A DNA stretch of 64,000 nt from Escallonia rubra (taxonomy: Eukaryota > Streptophyta > Magnoliopsida > Escalloniales > Escalloniaceae): NCBI GenBank assembly GCA_033065855.1, contig JAVXUO010002005.1, positions 372,001 to 436,000 on the forward strand. Reading direction: 5' to 3'. A program made the position numbers and the translations under genes. Under the pieces are notes generated by a model. It searched no databases. It had not been told where the DNA came from and saw only the letters and a list, made by a program, of their open reading frames with translations. Positions 25,420 through 37,304 of this stretch are shown here, piece by piece. The first letter of the stretch is position 1. Each line of letters begins with the position of its first letter.

Positions 25420-26355
25420 AGAGGTGTTTTTCTTCTTTACTTCCAATTCTTCTTTTTTTTCTTTTTTTTCATAATAATAATTCCTTTAGCAATGACTAAT
25501 ATCAATAAGTAGATTATTCTTTTACTGCATATTGATAATTATCCACGTCGTGGAATACAAGTTTGATTCCTTTTTCTTAACAATTGTCCAATTAATGATT
25601 GAATTGAGTATCAAATAAGTATCAATTGTCAAATTAATGCTTCTCAAATCCTCTAGATAAAGATTTGATTACCGGTCATCAAGATTACCAATTTCCTCCG
25701 CCCCTTCTCCCGATTAAGAGAAACGAAAAGTCAATTATTGGATTCCTCGTTTATTAACTTTGTTTTAAGATATTCATAAAGGTGAAAATAATTCTTTTTC
25801 AAATAGATGAAAATATGCATAACCTTTTCATGGAATCTTACCAATTTGTTAAGTAACAACGTTTTAGAGAATATGGTGATAACTTTAACAATATAATGTA
25901 AGAAAAAGGGTTAATCCCATATTTGTACCTTGTAGATTGGCATCTTTGGCTCTATTTTTTTTCAGACGTTGACGTCCTTTGTATGGTTACTTTCTGCATC
26001 CTTGACTGATTTCGAAATGACCTCCTTCAAGGATTTCGAGCTTCCCGAGCATTCTCTTTCTATTATCAAAGATAACGGAGACCAATGGAATAAAATTATA
26101 ACTTTGACCGTTCATCCTCCAACTATAGGGATATTGGCTCAGGATCGGCCTCTTCATTTTGATCCCGCTCATTTGACAGACTGGTGCGTTGAATCTACTA
26201 CAGTCGTAGTCAATCACGTGAAAAGCCCCAGCTACAGCTCTAGTTCGGATGTTTTATTACTGCAGTCATCTTTTCCATGTTTCTAACAATCACAAACAGT
26301 TTGATCACAACATGAGGAGGAGTTTTACTCAATCCCCTTCAATCAGATTACATGT
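25420..26355. other. AT-rich intergenic DNA upstream of RRN3
   Basis: No gene, RNA or repeat family recognised. An open frame at 25969-26286 has no domain and no splice context that persuades me. Confidence 0.5.
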
Positions 26356-26360
26356 CATTC

Positions 26361-27728
26361 TGTTAGTCCTATGGTTGGATAACCTAGACTTACATCTTGT
26401 TTTGATGATAACTACACATTGATTATGTTCGAATTTAGTGTATTCTTAGTAGGTATATAAATGCACACTCATGAAGATACATTTGAGAAGTTGGATAGAT
26501 GGATTGAAGCAAAGAAGCTTAAAGCTATAGTGAACATGTTATGTAAGCTTCATCAAGTTCAATGTCAAAGAGTAAGAAAAAATGCAAATGCTAAGTTACT
26601 ATGAATTATGATTGATCTTTACTCTTATGTAACTAGTCTTGGTTTGATATTTGGATTGATGACTATGACCTAAAATGACCTTAGGACACCTTGTGCATTG
26701 CATGTGAGTTCATAACCTTTCACACAAGTATGGTTCATGAAAATGAGTGAATTTTGGAGCTCACTCAGATTTTCTCAAGAATATTTTTGCAGCTGATATT
26801 TTTATATCTTAATATAACTTTTCATTCTCTTTTCAACGCAAAAAACGACACCTCAATCCGATTTTTCTAGAGAAAGTTATGCCCAAAATAAGAAAGAGGG
26901 TTTCGAGAGACAGTTGAGAAATGGCAGCAAGGGAATGCAGTCGACTTCATTTCCAATGCAGTCGACTCTATTGACCGTTGGGAGAGAAATAATGGCTAGT
27001 TTTGTCCAAAATCATGCCAAATCTTCTCATAACGGCTATATTTGATATCTTCTCTATATAAATGATTTGGAGCTTCATTATACACCATGAAAATCACATT
27101 CTAAGCTTTCATTCATTAGAGAAACATCAAGGCTCATAGATTAATTTTTTCTCTCTTCACCTTCATGATTTTACATCATCAAAGAGAGCATATTTGTGAG
27201 CAGTTCTTTGATTGAGAGTGAGCATTCTTCAAGTCATCAATTCTCGCATCTCTCTATTGTACTAAAGCTTCATTTGTACTCATTTCCTTTCAGGAAGGTT
27301 TCTTTGTACACAATTGATTTTTGTAAAAGGATTGTGATCAAGGCTGGGGTTTGTCAAGTCTTGGAGAGCTTTGTGGATTTAATGCTTGTGCTTGGTGTGG
27401 GGATATCACCAAGTGTTGTAAATGTTTTGATATTGACCTGGAAGAAGATTGTTGCTAGTGGATTCTAGTGCTCTTGCTAGGGACTTCCTTGAAGAGGTGG
27501 ATGTAGGCTTGAGGGTAGTTCAAGCCGAACAATTTAAATCTTCTTGTTAAGTATCTCTAACTCAATCTCTTTACTTATTGCTTTATAATTGTTTGAGATT
27601 GTTAAATTAGCATCTTCATTGAAGTATTACTTGGTTTGATTAAGATTCGTGAGAGTGCTTAGTTTAATTTTCCCATTAATTTTTAAAAACCCTATTCACC
27701 CCCCTCTGGGGTTATTTTATTGGTTTCA
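26361..27728. mobile_element. Solo LTR of an LTR retrotransposon (1368 bp), fossil
   Basis: Begins TGTTAGTCCTATGG and ends TTATTGGTTTCA (TG...CA). The 5-bp target duplication CATTC is perfect at 26356-26360 and 27729-27733. No internal coding region, primer-binding site or second LTR is attached, so it is a solo LTR left by recombination. 'gttttgatgataact' near the start and 'ctattcacccccctctggg' near the end are typical of large plant LTRs; a Ty1/copia SIRE-like origin is possible but not shown. It is related to, but clearly diverged from, the LTR at 32416-33723. Confidence 0.88.
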
Positions 27729-27733
27729 CATTC

Positions 27734-28700
27734 ATTTGCACATCATTCTCAAATCGATCATTGTAAGATACAAATGTAAACATATTCAAAGATATTGATA
27801 TTGGGCAGAGCCAATGCCATGCATAATGTACGATAATAACTAAACCTTTATATTGATCAATGAACTAGCCAGCATTCCCCATAAGAAGCAGTAACAGACT
27901 AGCCTTATAACGCCTCCCCACTGAACATACCCCAGGTTAACACAAAACAACAATAACAATGTGTATTAACATGAACTCAAATAACCAAAATCAATTCGGT
28001 TTCAATGACAATTACGCATGCTGATATAATTCATCCCTTGGAATAACCACAACAAATAGCCAGAACGTTTACGAACAATTATCGACTTTAGAAGAAGGAA
28101 TGCAACAATTCAATAATTCAGAATAAGGAATGCAAACGATTATCGAATTTGCTTCGCATGCAATAACTGTCGAGCATCGATGAGATTTCCAAATAACCGA
28201 TATCAAGTCCAACATTGGGGTTTCCTTGGCAATAACATGCTGGCATCAATACATATCTTGCATTGCACCAAAAAAAAAAATACATATCTTGCTGATTGAA
28301 AATAGGCATAGACAGTTCGAAAGGATACTTACAAACATAAGTTATCGAAATTATGGTTCAGATAACAATCCTTACCGGAGTTCAAATATAAACTCTTACT
28401 TGGATCCAAAGCTAAATTAGCCTAACCGGAAAGTCTTTCTCTTTAACCTAAACGAAACAATCAAACGAGCAAGATACAGTCTACACTACGATATTATAAA
28501 CTCAATACTAACTCATGCATATTCCAAAAATGAACCCCCCTCACCGGGTATGTAAAATTACCAAAATGCCCCTCAGGTGTAAACTTACAAAAAACACCCC
28601 TCTTATACTTAAATTAACAAAACAACATTCTCGTAAGTAAAATCACTAAAATATCCCTACTGTATGCGAATGAACCCAAAAATACATTTTATCACACCTT
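27734..28700. other. Intergenic DNA between the first solo LTR and the duplicated segment
   Basis: AT-rich. Short AC-rich text with 'accaaaatgcccct' and 'aaaaacacccct' phrases at 28550-28700 suggests old repeat material. No gene seen. Confidence 0.5.
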
Positions 28701-28794
28701 GCTCTCGATTCAACATCACATACAGTTAGAAAATTTGAAGTCCAAAAATTCTCAACATTCTCTATAGATTCTTTTTTTTTTCCTTTTGAAAACA
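28701..28794. repeat. Left part of a segmental duplication shared with 36253-36345
   Basis: 'caacatcacatacag.tag', 'ctcaacattctc' and 'agattctttttttttt' match 36268-36340 in the same order. The copy is then interrupted by the Helitron-like array at 28795 and resumes near 31302. Confidence 0.85.
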
Positions 28795-31156
28795 CTAGTA
28801 TAGAGCACGTGTGTTGCACAAAGAGATAGTCGATAGTAATATTTAAGGTGATATTATTATCTTTTTTAGGATCAAAATAATGTAATTCAATTATATTCTT
28901 ATTTCTTTTGTGACTTATTTTAAAAGAAATATATACTTTAAAAGAAATATATACTTTAAAAGAAATATATATTTGATGTTCGCAATTGTAATCAGTTCAA
29001 TGTTTGGAAATATTCTTTGTAGGCTTCTAGATTGAAGAATGTTTGGTGGTACTGCTGAAAATAAAAGCAAATGGAGAAATTAAAAGAATGAATCTACGTC
29101 TTTATTCTTGTAACCTGTTAAATTGGTTTATGGTTAAAATTTGTAATTTTCAAGATTAGGTGCTTTACATTTCATCAATACGAAATGCAAAACACTCGGT
29201 TTTCAACTGCAATAACAAAACATATTTTCAGTTCAAATTGACACCATATTTAGGCCTTTTAACCCTTTTTCTTTCTTTTTTTCTATTTTTGTTTTTCCAA
29301 CAATTTTTTTTTTTTTTTTTTATTTTTCACATATTTCAATTTCTTTATTTTGTTTTTGTTTTTCATTTCTTCAATTGGTTAATTATTTGTTAACCTAAAA
29401 ATGCAAGAAAAAAAAAACCCACAGTACTCATTAACCAGTTCAATATCTAATGTTATTTAATTTTAACCAAAGTAAAAAGAAAATAATAAAAGAATTTATT
29501 TGTTATATTTTTCTTTCTCATCACACTTTTCATTTTTTATGTATAAAATAAATTCATCACCCAATATTCTTTTAATTTCGTCAAAATTTAAAAGGGAGTA
29601 ATAAAATAAGGGTAAGAATGTAATTGACGTAATTAACAGATGACATACTTTTATAGGTAGTGTGTGTACACCACCCACACACACACACACATAAATATAT
29701 CTTTTACAACCACGCATTTTGTTTCTCAATGTGTAAATATAGGTGTAGATTAAATTTATGACCTAATGTTCATTAAATGTATACAAAAAACTAATTATGG
29801 AAGGATAGGGTTGTCATTGGCATAACTAACGGAAGTCAAAACTGAAAATGATTACAAAATTAGTAATTAATAATAGTATTTATGAAAGAATAAGATTGTT
29901 ATTGAACTGATTCACAAAGGTAAAAAGGAATAAAATGAGTTACAAGATTCATACTTTTATAGGTAACTAGTATAAAGCATGTGCGTTGCATGTGGATATA
30001 GTCGAGAGTAATATTTTAAGTGATATTATTATATATTTTTTTCTCAAAATAATGTAATTCAATTATGTTCTTCTTTCTTTTGTGACTTGTTTAGAATAAA
30101 TGTATATTTGATGTTCGCAATTGTAATTAGTTCAATGTTTGGAAATAATATTCGTAGGCTTCTGGATTGAAGAAATATTTGATGGTACTGCTGAAAATAA
30201 AAGCAAATGGAGAAATGAAAAGAATGATTCTACGTCTTTGTTTTTGTAATATGTTAAATTGGTTTATAGTTAAGATTTGTAATTTTTAACACCATGTGCT
30301 TTACATTTTATCAATAAACAATGCAAAACACTCAGTCTTCAACTTCAATAACCGAACATATTTTCAATTCAAATTGGCACCATATAAGCCTTATTTTTTA
30401 TGCATATTTAACTCTTTTTCGTTTTTGTTTTTCCAACAGTTTTTTGTTTCTTAATTGATTTTTTACGTATTTCAGTTTCTTTATTTTGTTTTTGTTTTTC
30501 AGTTTTTCAATTAGTTAATTATTTGCTGACCTAAAAATGCAAGAAAAAAATCAGAGTGCTCATTAACGAATTCAATATCTAATGTTTATTTCATTTTAAC
30601 CAAATTAAAAAGAGAATAATAAGAAAATTTCTTTGTTCTGTTTTTTCTTTCTCATCACACTTTTCATTTTTCAATATATATAATAGATTCATTACCCAAT
30701 ATTCTTTTAATTTCATCAAAATTTAAAAAGGAGTAATAAAATAAGGAAAATAATGTAATTGATGTAATTAACGGATGACATAATCGTTCAAAAATAATTT
30801 ACAACATTTATACTTTTATGTGTAGTAAAGATATAGACACACACACACGTGTGTGTATATATATATATATAATTTTTTTTTTTTTGCAACCACGCATTTT
30901 GTTTCCCAATGTGTAAATGTAAGTTTAGATTGAATTTATGACCTAATGTTCATTAAACGTATTACAAAAAAATTAATTAGGGAACGGTAGGATTGTCATT
31001 GGAATAACTATAGGAAGCAAAATCGGAAACAATTACAAAATTAGAAATTAATAATAGTATTTATGAAAGGGTGGGATTGTTATTGGAGTGATTAACGAAG
31101 GACAAAAAATGAAATAAAATGATTTACAAGATTCATACTTTTATAAGTAGTATAGA
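28795..31156 (-). mobile_element. Tandem pair of Helitron-like non-autonomous elements (about 1.17 and 1.19 kb)
   Basis: Unit A 28795-29966 and unit B 29967-31156 align along their whole length, sharing 'ctagtata.agca.gtg.gttgca', 'tgatgttcgcaattgtaat', 'ccacgcattttgtttc' and 'gacctaatgttcattaaa'. Read on the minus strand the array begins TCTATACTACTTATAAAAG at 31156 and ends ...GCTCTATACTAG at 28795, flanked by A (28794) and T (31157 in plus reading). TC start, CTAG end and insertion between A and T are the Helitron hallmarks. A weak CACGTG-based hairpin precedes the 3' end. No Rep/helicase is encoded. Each unit also contains a repeated sub-end ('tacttttat.ggtagt') about 300 bases before its right end. 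Divergence between the units looks moderate, so they are not very young. Confidence 0.6.
28917..28976. repeat. Minisatellite, three copies of about 20 bp in unit A
   Basis: 'tttaaaagaaatatata' is repeated three times in tandem. The equivalent place in unit B (about 30089) has only one diverged copy, so the expansion happened after the units separated. Confidence 0.9.
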
Positions 31157-31160
31157 TAAG

Positions 31161-31182
31161 ACACACACACACACACATACAT

Positions 31183-31230
<48 letters not shown>

Positions 31231-31232
31231 AG

Positions 31233-31280
<48 letters not shown>
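31161..31280. repeat. (AC)n then (AT)n compound microsatellite
   Basis: An AC run at about 31161-31176 leads to two long AT runs at 31185-31226 and 31235-31280 separated by 'agggagct'. Confidence 0.95.
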
Positions 31281-31286
<6 letters not shown>

Positions 31287-31301
31287 AGATGATAAACGAG
31301 G

Positions 31302-31650
31302 CCAACCCCCTAGCCTCAGGGATAACATAGCAATACAGTAATCAATAATCAATAGTAAAAAGACAAATCCAAACCAAAGTTAAAGCCGTCGATTCTTTGA
31401 TATGAATATCCTTAATTTAGAAGTGGGAATATGCAGGACCCGAATGAAAAGTAAAAAGCAACGGGAATCAAATGCTCAAAGCCTAGTAAATTCTCAACAC
31501 ATAACATATCACATCTTAAACTCAAGGGTAAATTCTGACGTGGAGTATACTGAACCTTTGATAGATTTTGGCACACATACTTAATTAAAAACGTTAAATT
31601 CCTAAATGACTTCGCATTTTGTATAGAAGGCACTCTCAAAATTTTAAGAT
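31302..31650. repeat. Right part of a segmental duplication shared with 36376-36747
   Basis: 'cttaatttagaagtgggaat', 'gacccgaatgaaaagtaa', 'caaagcctagtaaattctc' and 'aaattcctaaatgacttcgc' occur in both, same order and strand, at about 85-90 percent by eye. What the segment originally was is unknown; a long minus-strand frame over 31412-31948 is not maintained in the second copy. Confidence 0.88.
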
Positions 31651-31677
31651 TAGACTTTTGAGTTAGGCCTTTAAACT

Positions 31678-31920
31678 TTGTGGGAGAAGATGTTCTCCCA
31701 TAAAGTTTTTGATGAAGAATAGAACCGTTTGTGGGAGAAGATGTTCTCTGGTTGCAAATTGGATCTTTAGCTTCAAGAGTTTGTACCAAATGTGTGTGGT
31801 GACATAGAGACGAGGAAGGAGAGAAAGTCAAAGGGATGATGGTGTTTGGTAGCAATGTGATGTAGGTTTTTAGGGCTTCGATTGGTAGCAATGTGATGTA
31901 GGTTTTTAGGGCTTCGAAAC
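31678..31920. repeat. Two short tandem duplications
   Basis: 'gtttgtgggagaagatgttc' appears near 31678 and 31728. A 36-37 bp unit 'ttggtagcaatgtgatgtag...ttagggcttcga' is repeated perfectly in tandem at about 31844-31917. The second pair is recent. Confidence 0.9.
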
Positions 31921-32415
31921 AATAAGAGATCTTAAATATAGTAAACATTTAGGTTAGGTTTTTGAGTTGGGCCTTTAAACTTTAAGCTATTTACTCATTG
32001 GGTCGGTAGACTTTAGGCTGCTTGATGGTTTTTTCCCCAATAATACTTATGTAATTATGTATGCAAGTTGTTTATGAACATATTCATGAACATCTAAACA
32101 TGTTTAAGTTCAACTCGTTTAATAAACGAGCTTAAAAAAGTTGTTCCTGTTTTGTTCTTCAAATAAAAGAATCAACATGAACGAGCTTTTAAACAAACAA
32201 ATGAAGAGTTGTTCATGAATAAATAAGTTCATCCCAACCCGGTTTGGCTTTAAAATAAATTATTCTCCAATTCTGAGTTTCGCAATATTTAGTTAATGTA
32301 TTTATGTAAAATCACCAAATCTTTCAAGTCAAATAATTTCTCATATTGAAAGAAAAGTTTTGTCACGAACTTATTATCCTAAAATCAAACTTTATGTTTT
32401 ATTCTAAGTATATGT

Positions 32416-33723
32416 TGTTAACCCTACGGTTATTTAACCTATGATTATATTTGATTTTGATGATAACTAACATCGATGATTATGTTGTCTAACATCCGTT
32501 GAGTTGATGAAGCAATAGGTACTATCTCATACTCATGCAAACGGACAATTAGACGAGTAAATCGATCAAAGATTCTCAACGGAGCGCTTCAAAGATGGAA
32601 TACTTCGATTGATTTTTACAATGCTATTATTCATTTCTTTGTAACTAGACATAGAGAGCTGATCGTATCGATGACTGTGACCTATAATTTGCCATAGGTT
32701 TCCCTTGCATGCATAAACTTTTTCACACTTTGAAAACATGAAAAACTGCATTTTCTGGAATACAGTCGATTGCAAGTTGGGCAGAGAGTTGTTACAGTCG
32801 ACTGCATCGGAATGTAGTCGACTGCAATGACTTCCAGTAGCCTATTACAGTCGACTGCATTGAAATACTATCGACTGCAATTAGAAATTTTGATTTTCCA
32901 ATGGCTATTTTGGGAATACATTTGACTGCAATGGTGCAATACAATCGACTGCGTTTACCATTTGGCGCATTAAATGCCCTACCTAATTTCAAACGCTTAT
33001 ATTAATTTCCACAACTATATAAACTCATTTTGAACATATTTTTGATTCATCAATTGCATTCAAAGCCCTCTTATCTTGTATATACTCAAAGCTCAAAGTT
33101 ATTATTTAATCTCTCTTGGTTTTCATTATTTTCTCATCCAATTCAAGAGAGCATTTATTGTGAGTTTACATTTAAGAGATATACATTTTCATAAGTCATC
33201 ATACACTCATCTATCTTGTTCTAAAGCTTAAACTCGTGCTCATCTACTTCTTAAGAGTGAATCTTTGTACACAATACTTCATTTAAAGTTTCTTGTATCA
33301 AAACTTAGGGTTGTTAAGCTTTGGAGCTTTGAGATTGTCAAAGCTTGTTCTTTATGTGGGTATAGAATCAAGGGATTGTAAGAGGTTCGATCTTGACCCG
33401 TAATAAATATCATTCTAGTGGATTCTAGAACATTTCAATGGACTTCCTTGAAGGGGTGAACGTAGGCTTGAGGGTAATTCGAGTCGAACCATCTAAATCT
33501 CAAGCGTCAAGTATTTCTAAACTATTATGTCTTTACATTATTGTCTTATACTTGTGTTGAGATTGATTAAATTGCTTATTTGAGATATTGTGTTTGAGGT
33601 TTGGTATTTGAAGCTATTGAAGTGTTCTTTGTAGTTTTCTCTAAGTTTGTAGTGATTACTTGTTATTTTTTAAAGTAGTCTTAAAACTCTATTAACTCCC
33701 CCTGGGTTATCTTATTGGTTTCA
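32416..33723. mobile_element. Solo LTR of a related LTR retrotransposon (1308 bp), fossil
   Basis: Begins TGTTAACCCTACGG and ends CTTATTGGTTTCA. The 5-bp target duplication TATGT is perfect at 32411-32415 and 33724-33728. No internal region remains. It shares start, end and body phrases with the LTR at 26361-27728 but is well diverged from it. It holds at least four copies of a CAGTCGACTGCA-like motif between 32762 and 32955; two comparable copies (GCAGTCGACT) lie in the other LTR near 26937-26968. Confidence 0.88.
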
Positions 33724-33728
33724 TATGT

Positions 33729-36250
33729 CTTGCACCATTTCTACTAATGCAACATAATTTCATTCACAGAGTCCTATTATTAGTCACTTGGCTCAAATTT
33801 GCCACACTATTTGCATGTCGTAGGCAGTACATGGTAAAAATATTCCTTTACCTTCTTGTTTTCAGGCGTTCTTTTATCATTTAGTTTGGTTAATACTGTA
33901 GATTTGATGTTCTTTATTTGGGCATGCATTCCTGACCCTTTATGTTTGTTTGCTACAAGTGGCGATCACTTATAAAATGGATTAAGGAGATATCTAACTT
34001 TGGTATTAGCTTTCAAATAACAATACAACCCATAAAATGAACATTACAACCCATAGAGTAAGAAGAATGGAATAAATACTTTTGTTTTATATATAAATGT
34101 AAGTTGATATCAACTTTGAGACCAAAAAAAAAGTTATTTTTTCCTATGTTGCTTTGTAGCTGAGGATTAGTTTATAACTTTAACTTGTGTTTTATTGTTC
34201 TAATACCTACAAAAGATAATGCAAGGGTTCTCAAATGTTAACTTATGAAAAGTAAAGTGTTGTTAGCTAATCGCTCCCTCTGCACTGCATCTTTGTTGCT
34301 GCAATTTAAAATGTTCTCATATACAAAGCACAAGATCAAAACTAACGAGTCTTTAAATTTACAACATATACTCTCACTCTATCATGGCGTATGCCATGAG
34401 TTGCAATTGCAGTTCCTTTTTTCTTTTTAAATTAAATGGTTTCAATTCGACATATCTTAGAGCATGATTTAGTAACCAAACCAAACTACAGCCGTATTGA
34501 CAAGATTCTCCATTTTCTTAAAGCTTCAACTAGATTTGCTTTCCAAAAATCTTTACTTATTTTAAATATCTAAAATAACTTTTTACTTTTTGTTCTCTCT
34601 GGTTTATGTTAGTTTGGCATTTGCTTCTGCTTTCAAAAGTAGTTTTACTGGTAAGCAAAATCGTGTCATTAATTGTTTATTTTAATGCAAAAATTACTTT
34701 GATAGTGCAAGTGATTTTTCCTTTTAGAAGTACTTATGAGTCTCTCAAAGTCCGTGCCAAACTGGCGTTTATCGATCATAGACGTTGTCCATTTAATTGG
34801 AGATTACATTTTGGTTTATTTTGTACTCCACATAACATTATTGACACATTTTAATATATATTCGCTTTCATCGCGTGTAACATGTGATATATTGCTTTAT
34901 CATGTGTCAAGCACATGCCAAACAATGAACAAAATTTTATCCAATTATGCGAAGCACTAAAGTATGCACAAAATCAAAATCAAACTCCAACCCTCCGAGA
35001 GGCTTCTGCATATACGCGCACAATACTTTTTTCTACACAATTCCCTGGCACCTATTTATAAGTCATCGGGGAGACTTATCTTTTACGCTCGCCACAAGCA
35101 CACGCTTTCAAGCCCTTTGAGTTTCTTCAGTGCATGTTCCCTTTGAGCATATACATTAGCCCTCTCATAGGTTTCTCTCGAAACTCTTCGCGAGCAATAC
35201 TTACAAGCCCTCCGAGAGGCTTTTTTTTGCTTTTTGTGAAAACTTACTTACATGGCTCTCTAGGAAGTCTCTCTTTCGGAGTGCTTGCGCGTGGGCACTA
35301 ATATGCACAGCCCTTTGAGAGGCTTTCCACTATACTCTTCAAGCACATATAAAATCTCATGTGTAAGACCACCCTATTATTTGCAAACAAACTTAAAAAA
35401 ACGCTATGTAAAATCACATGCTCGTTAGGATCTTGAGTATACTTGAATGGTGGGTATAGAGCGAAGGCTCGTTGTGGCAGGTCATATTCGATACAGCCCG
35501 ATTAGTGTAGACAGGTGACCAACTCATTAACCAACAACCACATCAGCATTATACTATGCCACTGACTATGTAAAGGAATTGATCCTTAAAGTACATACAA
35601 TTACACATATACATAAAAGTTCACCACAATAGCCAAACACCACATCGATGCTCTTTCACCGGGTATAAATACTTCCTTCACCATAATAGTCAAATAGCCA
35701 CCAACATTCTGAAACGCGTGTAAAAGGGAAGCATACATGGGGATAATCTCCAATTTAAACTATCATAGTTATGCTTAATACCCTTAAACAACTATTGAGA
35801 TGGATCTCGTTAGGCCATTGCCTACCACCTCCCTCTCTCGTTGATCTACTTTGCATTCTTTATATGCCGCCTCTAAATCTTCATCTAGCTTTACGCCCAT
35901 TATAACGTAGAAACTTTATCATTACCCTCTTCGGTTTGAGCGAAGACCAATTGATCGTCAACCATTCACCGTCTTCTAGTTGTTGCCAGTTATTTGGCTG
36001 ATTTTCACCTATAGCCATGGATCTTATTGCTAAAAGCAATATGTAGCCGCTACATCCCTCAACATGTTAAGGGCAAAGCCGTTTTCAATCTAGTTAAGAC
36101 GTAGATCTTATATGTGCTGTAAACTTCTTTGTGCCTTTCTTTTCTTTTTAATTTATACTTAAGGAACATAAATCAAAATAGAAGCTTATCCGATCTCTAT
36201 GATTTTCCTCTCTGTCTTTAAATGTCGTGCATGTAAAATTATCGCACATT
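33729..36250. other. Gene-poor AT-rich intergenic DNA
   Basis: No coding exon or RNA gene recognised. The only structure noted is a recurring GAGAGGCTT motif between 34985 and 35330. Confidence 0.5.
34985..35330. repeat. Dispersed copies of AAGCCCTCCGAGAGGCTT-like palindrome
   Basis: Five variants occur about every 40-120 bases: near 34991, 35109, 35159, 35208 and 35311. The best copies (CCCTCCGAGAGGCTT) can pair with themselves around the CTCCGAGAG core. Confidence 0.65.
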
Positions 36251-36252
36251 AC

Positions 36253-36747
36253 CTCTCGAGTCTCGATACAACATCACATACAACTAGAAATCTGAAGTCC
36301 CAAAATTCTCAACATTCTCCGCAGATTCTTTTTCTTTTCAAAATACAAGACACACACACACACACACACACACAACCCCCTTAGCCTCAATGATGACATA
36401 GCAATAAAGTAATCAATAACCAACAATAAAAAGACAAGACAAATCCACACCAAAGTTAAAGCCGTAGATTCTATGATACGATTATCCTTAATTTAGAAGT
36501 GGGAATATGCATGACCCGAATGAAAAGTAAGAAGCAACAAGAATCATGAAGCGCTCAAAGCCTAGTAAATTCTCAACGCATAACATATCACAGCTTAAAC
36601 TCAAGAATAAATTCTGACATGAAGCATACCGAACCTTCAATATATTTCAATCTTTTGGTAGATTTTCGCACATATACTTTAGTAAAAAACGCTAAATTCC
36701 TAAATGACTTCGCATCTTGAACAGAAGACACTCGAAATTCTTATGCG
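36253..36747. repeat. Second copy of the segmental duplication, without the Helitron-like insert
   Basis: It contains both the left part (as 28701-28794) and right part (as 31302-31650) joined only by a short (AC)n tract at about 36349-36374. It therefore looks like the unoccupied version of the insertion site. Confidence 0.85.
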
Positions 36748-36907
36748 GTCCATCATCGAAGATGCAAGCTCTATTAATTAAAGAATTAAGAATAAAATTG
36801 CCGTCTTTTTCAAATCAAAAGCTTCAATTTTTTTTATTTTTTTAAAAGTTTCATCAACTTTCCTGATTGCTGGTATCGTTGTGAGGGAGGGACAGCTCAG
36901 AACAGGA

Positions 36908-37018
36908 CACGTGAGGGGTCCAAAAAGGAGGTGGAGCAGCAACGGTAAAGGCGTGAGGAGGGAAGCCAGCTGGATACGGTTGGACGTGGCTCGACACGTG
37001 TCCAACAGCCAAACGTGG
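36908..37018. promoter_or_regulatory. Cluster of four ACGT-core (G-box/ABRE-like) elements
   Basis: CACGTG at 36908-36913 and 36995-37000, GACGTGG at 36983-36989 and ACGTGG at 37013-37018, in a locally GC-rich stretch. It lies 1.7 kb upstream of the PIRL start codon; no gene begins right next to it. Confidence 0.45.
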
Positions 37019-37304
37019 ACATCTGGATCGTGGGGGGCGAGGGGGATGGTATGGTAGCATGGGGATCTCGTCTCATGTTTCGCGCCCGCATCCGCATTTA
37101 CTGCGCTGCCCCTCCTTCCTCTCACTAACTACGCAATCGTCGCTGTTTGTGTTTGTCACCCGAAGGCCAAAAAGCAAAGCACACCAACTCTCAATCTTTC
37201 CTGTTGCCAGCTACATCATCAAGGCACCCCCCACCTTTCCCTTTTTTACGGTTGTGCCACTTTTTGGACCAATTATATCCTGCTTTTCTGGCCCTGAAAG
37301 GTAA

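Noticed and set aside
31412-31948. 178-codon minus-strand frame
   Set aside because: It spans a segmental duplication and tandem repeats; the frame is not kept in the paralogous copy near 36.4-36.7 kb.
36778-37125. 115-codon minus-strand frame near the G-box cluster
   Set aside because: Overlaps three other frames on both strands in a GC-rich stretch; composition-driven, no recognisable family.
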